A DNA stretch of 26,400 bases from JAICJR01 sp036491015. GTDB taxonomy: Bacteria > Actinomycetota > Thermoleophilia > Solirubrobacterales > Thermoleophilaceae. The stretch is from contig DASXCV010000021.1 of NCBI GenBank assembly GCA_036491015.1, positions 1 to 26,400 of the forward strand, given 5' to 3'. Below the pieces are notes generated by a model, which did no database searches, had not been told where the DNA came from, and saw only the letters and a list, made by a program, of their open reading frames with translations. The position numbers and the translations under genes are program-made. Positions 7,270 to 13,551 of the stretch are shown here, piece by piece; the first letter of the stretch is position 1; every line of letters starts with the position of its first letter.

Positions 7270-8031
7270 ATGGACGACGTGTTCAAGGCACTGGCAGACC
7301 CGACGCGCCGCGGCCTGCTCGACGAGCTGTTCAAGGAAGACGGGCAGTCGCTGAGCGCGCTCGAGGCAAGCCTCCCGATGACGCGCTTCGGCGTGATGAA
7401 GCACCTGAAGGTGCTCGAGGAGGCAGGGCTCGTGACCACCAGGAAGCGCGGTCGCGAGAAGCTCCATTTCCTGAACCCCGTCCCGATTCGGCTTGTCCAC
7501 GACAGGTGGGTGAGCAAATACGCGGAGCCATGGGCTGCCACGCTCACAGGGCTCAAGCACAACCTTGAGGAGAAGGTCATGGAAAAGGTGTTCGAGATCT
7601 ACATCAAGACGACCCCGGAGCGCCTGTGGGAGGCGATCACGAGCAGCGAGCTGCGCCAGCAGTACACGTTCGGCGTCGGCGTCGAGTCGGACTGGACGAC
7701 CGGGTCGGCGTACAAGGCGATGCACCCCACTGCCGGCGTGATGATCTCCGAGGGCGAGAACCTGGAGGTCGATCCGCCCAACCGGCTGGTGCAGTCCTTC
7801 AACGCCGTCTGGTCGGACGACGTGCGCGCGGCGGGCACCTCGCGGGTCACGTGGGAGATCGAAAAGGTCGAGGACTCGTGCCGCTTGGTCGTCACCCACG
7901 ACCAGCTGCCCGAGGGCGTGAACGACCAGATCTACGGCGGCTGGCCGATGATCCTCTCCGGCCTGAAGACGGTGCTCGAGACCGGCGAGCAGCTCACCAC
8001 GCCGGGCTCGCTGATGTACGCAAACGCCTGA
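7270..8031 (+). CDS. ArsR family HTH regulator fused to an SRPBCC (AHSA1-like) domain
   Basis: A 253-residue two-domain protein. Residues 1-100 are a winged helix of the ArsR family without metal-binding cysteines: M-D-D-V-F-K-A-L-A-D-P-T-R-R-G-L-L, then T-R-F-G-V-M-K-H-L-K-V-L-E-E-A-G-L-V as the recognition region. Residues about 104-245 are an SRPBCC/AHSA1 domain starting with V-F-E-I-Y-I-K-T-T-P-E-R-L-W-E-A-I, a hydrophobic-ligand-binding fold. Such fusions are thought to be small-molecule-responsive repressors. ATG 7270 is chosen because the -10 ends six bases upstream; the in-frame ATG 7249 lies inside the operator and would precede the predicted start of transcription. The ligand may be related to what the divergent exporter pumps, which is inference. 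Confidence 0.9.
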   Translation: MDDVFKALADPTRRGLLDELFKEDGQSLSALEASLPMTRFGVMKHLKVLEEAGLVTTRKRGREKLHFLNPVPIRLVHDRWVSKYAEPWAATLTGLKHNLEEKVMEKVFEIYIKTTPERLWEAITSSELRQQYTFGVGVESDWTTGSAYKAMHPTAGVMISEGENLEVDPPNRLVQSFNAVWSDDVRAAGTSRVTWEIEKVEDSCRLVVTHDQLPEGVNDQIYGGWPMILSGLKTVLETGEQLTTPGSLMYANA

Positions 8032-8041
8032 GTCCGGCGGC

Positions 8042-8081
8042 TGCGGGGCCTCGCGCTGACACCCCGGGCGCGGGCCCCGCA
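8042..8081 (+). terminator. Stem-loop after the ArsR-SRPBCC gene
   Basis: TGCGGGGCC (8042-8050) pairs with GGCCCCGCA (8073-8081). CGCG (8052-8055) pairs with CGCG (8069-8072) past a one-base bulge, giving about 13 pairs. There is no T run, so it would be a U-less actinobacterial terminator. It starts 11 bases after the stop codon. Confidence 0.5.
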
Positions 8082-8113
8082 TCCATCCGGGACTACCTGT
8101 GTTGTGTTCGCGT

Positions 8114-9100
8114 ATGCGTTCAAGCAGGGCTTTTACGATCGCGGCGCTCGCACTGCTCGCTGCCTGCCTCTTCGCGGGGCGGGCGAGCGCGGCGTCGAAG
8201 ATCCTTCAGGTGCCGTGCATCCCGGGGCAGGCGGAGCTCTGCTTCGGCGAGGACGCCACGCTCGACTTCGTCGACGACGGCGACACGATCGACGTGGACA
8301 TCCACGGCGCCGGCAACCATCGCATCCGCTTCACCGGGGTGAACGCGACCGAGCAATCGGTCTACAACAGCAACCTCGCCAAGCAGCAGGGCGAGTGCCA
8401 CGCGCTCAACGCCACCAACCTCACCACGACGATGATCGCCCGCGCGAACAACCAGGTGCGGCTCGTCTACCAGAACCGGCTCACGCGGGCGGGCGTGCGT
8501 TTCGTGAAGGACATCCAGGTGTTCGTCCGCGGCTCGTGGCACGACCTGAACGCGCTGCTCGTGTCGCGCGGCGACGCGCTGTTCCTGCCGAACAGCACGG
8601 AGACGGCGTGGAACCGCGAGTACATGTTCCTGATGCAGCAGGCCGCGCAGAAGCGGATCGGGTTGTTCGATAGCACCTTCTGCGGCTTCGGGCCGGACCA
8701 GGACATCCCGATCCAGCTCACCGTGCACCCGAACGCCGCCGGCAACGACACGCTCAACCCGAACGGCGAGTACGTGCGGATCTACAACAAGGGCGCGCGG
8801 CCGCTGAGCCTCGACGGCTGGTGGCTGCGGGACTCATCCACCCGCCGCTTCCACTTCCCCACCGGCGTGTCGATTGCCCCGGGCACGCACATCATGGTGC
8901 ACGTGGGCAAGGGCGACGACACGCTCACCACGCTCTACTGGGGGCTCACCACGCCGGTGTTCGACAACGTGAACGCGGCAAAGTCGATCGGCGACGGCGC
9001 CTACCTGTTCGACCCGCAGGGCGACCTGCGCGCGTGGATCATGTATCCGTGCCGGATCGCGCCGTGCAACAACCTGCCGGCTGACGACCAGACGCCCTAG
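8114..9100 (+). CDS. Secreted SNase-like nuclease with lamin-tail domain
   Basis: A 328-residue exported protein with a signal peptide (R-S-S-R then a Leu/Ala core, cleavage near A-S-A, residue 27). Residues about 45-190 resemble a staphylococcal-nuclease/thermonuclease (SNc) domain: V-D-D-G-D-T-I-D-V-D (53-62), R-I-R-F-T-G-V-N-A-T-E (70-80) matching the arginine and glutamate of the active site, and H-D-L-N-A-L-L-V-S-R-G-D-A-L. The usual Asp before T-P-E is Asn here. Residues about 200-310 form a lamin-tail domain with N-G-E-Y-V-R-I-Y-N-K-G and L-D-G-W-W-L-R-D. Such proteins are often secreted nucleases. ATG 8114 is chosen because it begins at the signal peptide; GTG 8099 is an alternative. 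The stop shares CTAG with the facing gene. Confidence 0.82.
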   Translation: MRSSRAFTIAALALLAACLFAGRASAASKILQVPCIPGQAELCFGEDATLDFVDDGDTIDVDIHGAGNHRIRFTGVNATEQSVYNSNLAKQQGECHALNATNLTTTMIARANNQVRLVYQNRLTRAGVRFVKDIQVFVRGSWHDLNALLVSRGDALFLPNSTETAWNREYMFLMQQAAQKRIGLFDSTFCGFGPDQDIPIQLTVHPNAAGNDTLNPNGEYVRIYNKGARPLSLDGWWLRDSSTRRFHFPTGVSIAPGTHIMVHVGKGDDTLTTLYWGLTTPVFDNVNAAKSIGDGAYLFDPQGDLRAWIMYPCRIAPCNNLPADDQTP

Positions 9101-10620
9101 CCGGGGTCGGCCTGCACGTCGCCGCCGGGCGGGGCGGCCAGCCTGCCGCCGGTGCAGCCGGGCGCGGCGTAGACGGCCCACGAGTGGTTCTCGTACACGC
9201 GCGAGTAGCCGGCGGGCGGCTTGACCTTGGCGAAGTGCTGGCGGTCGAAGCTCCACATCTGCTTGGTCGCGCGCGGCTCGACCATCAGCGGGCCCACGCG
9301 GGTCTTCGCTCCCTCGACGAGATCGATCGAGTTCGGCGAACCGTCGAGCCAGTAGCGCAGGTCTGGCACCGCCTTGTGGCCGATCGTGGAGACCGTGCCG
9401 CACTGCCTGAACTTGGCCCTGACGGCGGGCGCTCTGCCCACGAGCTTGAGGTCCGCGTAGTTGCGGGCCTCGTGGTTCATCGTGGTCTTGATCGACTCGA
9501 GCTTGTCGACCTGTGCCGGGATGTACGCCACCGACAGCGCGAGGCCGATCAGGCCGGCGATCTGCCATGCGCGCCGGTTCTGCTCGGGCCTCAGCTTGAT
9601 CCAGCCGAACACGCCGACGCCGTAGACGACCGCCAGCAGCGCGCTCGGGGTGACCAGGTAGCGCTGGATCAGCGAGAGCCCGACGATCGAGGTGAGGATG
9701 ATCCAGAGGGTGAGCGCGGCTGCCGTGGCCACGAGCAGCGCGAAGCGCCGGCGCGCGTACTTCCAGGCGAACACCAGACCCAGCGGGACGCCGGCGGCGA
9801 GCGGCCAGAGCAGCAGCAGCTTGAAGTACCAGGCGGTGCGGCTCGGGATGGTGAGCGGCGGCCTTCTCCTGTTCACCTCGCCCGCGAGCGTCTTCGTGCC
9901 CTGGAGCGAGTGGAGCGGCTGGCCGGTGATGATCCAGTCCTGGGCCACCCAGAGGACGGGCGCCGCCACGGCGAGGGCGGCGAGCCTGGCTCGTTGTGCG
10001 GGATCCGGGATGTCGCGCCAGAGGTAGGCGAGGTAGAGCAGTGAGAGCAGCCAGGCGTCGGGACGCATCAGGCCGGCAATGAGGAGCAGGACCAGTGGTC
10101 CCGTTCCTCGCTTTGGCTTCTTGGTCTCGAGGAGGAGCGCGCCTACCACCAGTGCCGCGAACGCCAGGTCCTGGTAGCCGATCAGCGCGAAGCGGTCGAT
10201 CGTCGGGCGGCTGGCCACGACCACCGCGGCCACGATGCCGGCGGCCGGGGTCCACAGCTCGGCGCCCAGCCGGTACACGACCCAGGTGAGCCAGCCGAGC
10301 GACAGCAGCGTGAGCGCGACCATCACCTTGGCCGAGCCCGCCCCCGCGAGCAGGACCGGGAAGCTCACGAGCGTCTGCAGCGGGTGCGGCGTGGGGGCGA
10401 ACGCGCCCGTGTAGTCGGGCGAGTGGCCGTGGAGGATGTCGCGCGCCCAGAGCAGGGAGTAGCGCGCGTCGAAGTTGACGTAGCTCGGCTTGTAGAGAAG
10501 CCAAAGGACGACCGGGACGCCAACGATCACGAGCAGCGCGGGAAGCATCCTTCGCCCCCGCGCGACGAGGCCATCGGAAAGCGCCACGGGCGCCGTTCTG
10601 GGACGCGAGGCGGTGGCCAT
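9097..10620 (-). CDS. Polytopic GT-C-like membrane protein (putative glycosyltransferase)
   Basis: A 507-residue membrane protein with about nine to eleven hydrophobic helices. The first begins at about residue 25 (M-L-P-A-L-L-V-I-V-G-V-P-V-V-L-W-L-L). The first outer loop holds V-N-F-D-A-R-Y-S-L-L-W-A-R-D-I-L-H-G and H-P-L-Q-T-L-V, the Asp-containing pattern of GT-C polyprenyl-phosphate sugar transferases (GT39/PMT-like). The last 100 or so residues are a soluble extracytoplasmic tail. Substrate and acceptor are unknown, and a non-enzymatic role is possible. ATG 10620 is chosen because the 77 residues gained by starting upstream are low-complexity and run into the divergent gene. A TAGAGT box (10637 to 10632) lies eleven bases upstream. 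Confidence 0.72.
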   Translation of the reverse strand: MATASRPRTAPVALSDGLVARGRRMLPALLVIVGVPVVLWLLYKPSYVNFDARYSLLWARDILHGHSPDYTGAFAPTPHPLQTLVSFPVLLAGAGSAKVMVALTLLSLGWLTWVVYRLGAELWTPAAGIVAAVVVASRPTIDRFALIGYQDLAFAALVVGALLLETKKPKRGTGPLVLLLIAGLMRPDAWLLSLLYLAYLWRDIPDPAQRARLAALAVAAPVLWVAQDWIITGQPLHSLQGTKTLAGEVNRRRPPLTIPSRTAWYFKLLLLWPLAAGVPLGLVFAWKYARRRFALLVATAAALTLWIILTSIVGLSLIQRYLVTPSALLAVVYGVGVFGWIKLRPEQNRRAWQIAGLIGLALSVAYIPAQVDKLESIKTTMNHEARNYADLKLVGRAPAVRAKFRQCGTVSTIGHKAVPDLRYWLDGSPNSIDLVEGAKTRVGPLMVEPRATKQMWSFDRQHFAKVKPPAGYSRVYENHSWAVYAAPGCTGGRLAAPPGGDVQADPG

Positions 10621-10637
10621 CCGGCTCGCTGACTCTA

Positions 10638-10651
10638 GCGCCTCTTGGCGC
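10638..10651. repeat. Short inverted repeat in the divergent gap
   Basis: GCGCC-TCTT-GGCGC lies just upstream of the TAGAGT box of the leftward membrane-protein gene. It could be an operator or chance. The rest of the 95-base gap holds an AT-rich patch around 10686-10697 but no promoter that could be assigned to the rightward gene. Confidence 0.3.
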
Positions 10652-10715
10652 CTCGACTGTCGCCGCGTGGTGAGCGCGGGGGGCGAATTTTCGTTGGTCG
10701 AAGCCTTTAGGGGCT

Positions 10716-11633
10716 GTGAGGACCCAAAAGCTGCAATCAACGGTTGCGCGGGCGATTTGGAACCTGGTCCGGGAGCAGCACGGAGTGGTTGCTCGCCGGC
10801 AGCTGCTCGAGTTCGGGCTGGGGCCGGAGGCGATAAAGAGCCGCATTGCAACTGGGCGGCTGTTCCCGGTGCACAGAGGCGTCTACGCGGTCGGGCGGCC
10901 CGAGCTGACGCGAGAGGGACTGTGGATGGCCGCGGTCCTCGCCTGCGGGCCCGGTGCGGTGCTCAGCCACGCCAGCGCCGCGGCGCTTTGCCGAATCCGG
11001 CCGCCGATCGCCCGGATCGACGTGACCGTGCCGGCGCACGTCACACGCTCACGCCCAGGCATCACGGTCCATCGCCGCGCACTGAGCGAAGCAGAGGTGA
11101 CCGAGCATCGAGGCATTCCTGTAACCGCAGTCGTTCTCACGCTGATCGACCTGGCCACCCAGCTTGACCGCGACAGCCTCGAAGCAGCGATCAGCGAAGC
11201 CGACAAGCGCGACCTCACAGACCCGGAGCGACTCCGGTCCGCCCTGACCAGCTGCCGTAAGCGCCCGGGCACGGCGGCCCTGAGACGGGCCCTCGACCGC
11301 CGCACCTTCCGCCTGACCGACTCAAAGCTCGAGCGGCTGTTCCTGCCCGTCGCGAGGCGAGCCGGCCTCGAAACGCCCGAGACGAGGCGGCACGAGGGCG
11401 GTGTGAGAGTGGACTTCTTCTGGCCGGAGCTCGGCCTGATCGTCGAGACCGACGGGCTGCGCTACCACCGCACCCCGGCCCAGCAGACGAAGGACCGCCT
11501 GCGCGACCAGCGCCACACCGCGGCCGGCCTCGTGCCCCTTCGCTTCACCCACGAGCAGATCCGCTACGAGCCGGCACACGTGGAGGCCACGCTGAGGGCT
11601 GTGGCCGCCCGGCTTCGTGCGAGGATTCCCTGA
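10716..11633 (+). CDS. AbiEi-like/DUF559 domain protein (putative endonuclease fold)
   Basis: A 305-residue protein. Residues about 10-65 form a winged helix of the AbiEi antitoxin type (V-V-A-R-R-Q-L-L-E-F-G-L, G-R-L-F-P-V-H-R-G-V-Y-A-V). The middle is an AbiEi-like region. Residues about 203-300 are a DUF559 domain of the Vsr/restriction-endonuclease superfamily: S-K-L-E-R-L-F near 203-209, V-D-F-F-W-P with D233, V-E-T-D-G with E244 and D246, H251, and R-L-R-D-Q-R. The acidic residues expected for metal binding are present. Such proteins are numerous in Solirubrobacterales and their role is unknown. The GTG start has AGGGG only two bases upstream, so start choice is uncertain. The TGA overlaps the pheA ATG (TGATG), so it is coupled to the aromatic amino acid genes. 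Confidence 0.82.
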   Translation: MRTQKLQSTVARAIWNLVREQHGVVARRQLLEFGLGPEAIKSRIATGRLFPVHRGVYAVGRPELTREGLWMAAVLACGPGAVLSHASAAALCRIRPPIARIDVTVPAHVTRSRPGITVHRRALSEAEVTEHRGIPVTAVVLTLIDLATQLDRDSLEAAISEADKRDLTDPERLRSALTSCRKRPGTAALRRALDRRTFRLTDSKLERLFLPVARRAGLETPETRRHEGGVRVDFFWPELGLIVETDGLRYHRTPAQQTKDRLRDQRHTAAGLVPLRFTHEQIRYEPAHVEATLRAVAARLRARIP

Positions 11634-12532
11634 TGCCGAAGCTCGCCTACCTTGGGCCGGAGGGCACGTTCACGCACCAGGCGGCGCGGGATCTCGCGCG
11701 CGCGGATGAGGAGCTCATCGCGCTCGGGAGCGTGCGGGAAGTGGTGCAGTCGGTGGAGGCGGGCGAGGCGGCCGCCGGGGTAGTGGCCTTCGAGTCGAGC
11801 CTCGAGGGTCCGGTGCCGGCGAACCTCGACGAGCTCCTGCTCAGGACGAACCGCTGCATGATCTCGGGCGAGCGGGTGCTGCCGGTGTCGTTCACGCTGT
11901 TCCGGACGGCCGCGGACGAGTCGCCGCTGCAGGGGGTCACGAGCCACGCCTTCGGCCTCGCCCAGTGCTCGCGCTTCATCGAGGAGGCCGGCGTCGCGAC
12001 CGAGGAGGCGGCCAGCACGGCGGGCGCCTGCCGCGACCTCGCGGAGTCTCCGCGCGAGGGCTGGGGCGCGATCGGGCCGCCGGTGGCCGGCGAGATGTAC
12101 GGGCTGCGCGCCGAGCGCACGAAGATCGAGGACGACGAGCGCGCCGCCACGCGCTTCATCGTGCTGCGCACGAGCTGTCCCGAGCCGACGGGCAAGGACC
12201 GCTCGGCGTTCTCGTTCCTGCCGAGCCACGACGAGCCGGGCAGTCTCGTGCGCCTGCTTCAGGAGTTCGCTCTGCGCGACATCAACCTCACCGCGATCAA
12301 GTCGCGCCCGACCAAGGAGCTGCTCGGCGAGTACATCTTCTACATCGAGTGCGAGGGTCACATCCGGGAGCCGCACCTGCACGACGCCGTGCTGGGCGTG
12401 CTCCGCTTCGACAGCGTGACGCGCTTCCTCGGGTCTTTCCCAGAGGACGCGGGCCGGCCGGAGCAGCACCGCGTGGACGGCGCGAGCGCGTCCGCTGCCT
12501 ACGACCAGATGCTCGGCAAGATCGACCCGTGA
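11633..12532 (+). CDS. pheA: Prephenate dehydratase
   Basis: A 299-residue monofunctional enzyme that converts prephenate to phenylpyruvate in phenylalanine synthesis. It carries the N-terminal Y-L-G-P-E-G-T-F-T-H (6-15), the S-H-A-F-G-L-A-Q-C region (104-112) and the catalytic T-R-F motif (173-175). A C-terminal ACT domain (about 192-270) holds the phenylalanine-binding E-P-G-S-L (201-205) and a K-S-R-P version (223-226) of the usual ESRP, so feedback inhibition by Phe is expected. The usual E-N-S of the active-site loop reads E-S-S (54-56). No chorismate mutase domain is fused. The gene starts on the stop of the DUF559 gene and its own TGA overlaps the tyrA GTG by four bases. Confidence 0.95.
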   Translation: MPKLAYLGPEGTFTHQAARDLARADEELIALGSVREVVQSVEAGEAAAGVVAFESSLEGPVPANLDELLLRTNRCMISGERVLPVSFTLFRTAADESPLQGVTSHAFGLAQCSRFIEEAGVATEEAASTAGACRDLAESPREGWGAIGPPVAGEMYGLRAERTKIEDDERAATRFIVLRTSCPEPTGKDRSAFSFLPSHDEPGSLVRLLQEFALRDINLTAIKSRPTKELLGEYIFYIECEGHIREPHLHDAVLGVLRFDSVTRFLGSFPEDAGRPEQHRVDGASASAAYDQMLGKIDP

Positions 12533-13482
12533 GCCTCGTTCGCGTGGGAGTGGTCGGCCTCGGGCTGATCGGCGGCTCGATCGCGAGGCGGCTCGCCGAG
12601 TTCCCGGACCTGTATGAGCCGGTCGGCTTCGACCTGAGGCAGGAATCGCGCGCCGGGCTTCAGGTGGCCGGCTCCGTGGAGCAGCTCGCGCAGGCGGCCG
12701 ACCTCGTGATCGTGGCCGTGCCGCCCAAGGCCACCGCCTCCGTGATCGCCGCCGTTCTGCGGGCGGACGAAAGCGTCCTCGTCACCGACGTGGCGTCCGT
12801 GAAGGGGCCGATCGTGGAGCAGCTCGGCCCCCAGGAGCGCTATCTGCCCTCCCACCCGCTGGCGGGCGCAGAGAGGACGGGCTGGAACGCCGCGCGCGCC
12901 GATCTCCTGCACGCGACCATCTGGGCGGTCTGCCCGCCGTCGCCGACTGCCCCGGCCGAGCTGCTCTGCCGCTGGGCGCACGTGTTCGACGCCTTCGACG
13001 CGCGGCTGATCGTGTGCGACCCGCATGAGCACGATGCCGCCGTGGCCCGCACGAGCCACGCGCCGCACGTGGTGGCCATGGCGATGGCGGCGTCGCTCGC
13101 GCGGCAGGAGCCCACGCACCTCCCGGCCGCGCTGTCCGGCGGCTCGCTGCGCGAGATCGCGCGGGTGGCGAGCTCGGACCAGGCGCTGTGGGGCGAGATC
13201 CTCGAGCTGAACGAGCGCAACGTGACGGCGGCGCTCGCGGACATCCGCGCCGCCCTCGACGGCCCGCCCGCGTGGGACACGGGACGCGAGATGGCGGCGC
13301 TCGTGACCGCGCTGCGCTGGCGCGAGCCCATCTGGGAGCACCGCGAGTTCGCGTGGCCCGCCTGGGACGAGCTCGCGCAGCTCGGCCGCCAGGGCATCGC
13401 GATCAGGCGCCCGGCGATCGCCGACGGTTCGCTCTCCGCGGACGTCGCCGTACACCCTGACCTGGCCGATCCCCGCGCATGA
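12529..13482 (+). CDS. tyrA: Prephenate dehydrogenase
   Basis: A 317-residue NAD(P)-dependent enzyme of tyrosine synthesis that oxidises and decarboxylates prephenate to 4-hydroxyphenylpyruvate. A Rossmann G-L-G-L-I-G-G-S lies at 10-17, the V-A-S-V-K-G-P-I segment at 88-95, the substrate-site S-H-P-L-A-G-A-E at 108-115, and a helical dimerisation domain follows with H-D-A-A-V-A-R-T-S-H-A-P-H. There is no ACT domain. The GTG start overlaps the pheA stop (GTGA), which fixes it and shows translational coupling. An arogenate-using variant cannot be excluded from sequence alone. The 69-base gap to the next gene shows no strong terminator. Confidence 0.94.
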   Translation: MSLVRVGVVGLGLIGGSIARRLAEFPDLYEPVGFDLRQESRAGLQVAGSVEQLAQAADLVIVAVPPKATASVIAAVLRADESVLVTDVASVKGPIVEQLGPQERYLPSHPLAGAERTGWNAARADLLHATIWAVCPPSPTAPAELLCRWAHVFDAFDARLIVCDPHEHDAAVARTSHAPHVVAMAMAASLARQEPTHLPAALSGGSLREIARVASSDQALWGEILELNERNVTAALADIRAALDGPPAWDTGREMAALVTALRWREPIWEHREFAWPAWDELAQLGRQGIAIRRPAIADGSLSADVAVHPDLADPRA

Positions 13483-13551
13483 AATCCGTGCACGAAACGC
13501 ACGTCCTCAGCGCCGGCTGATTCGCCCCCTGTTGCCCTCCGGCACCGCCGC

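Noticed and set aside
10716..11633. Complete AbiE type IV toxin-antitoxin system
   Set aside because: The antitoxin-like domain is fused to DUF559 and no AbiEii nucleotidyltransferase toxin is encoded next to it.
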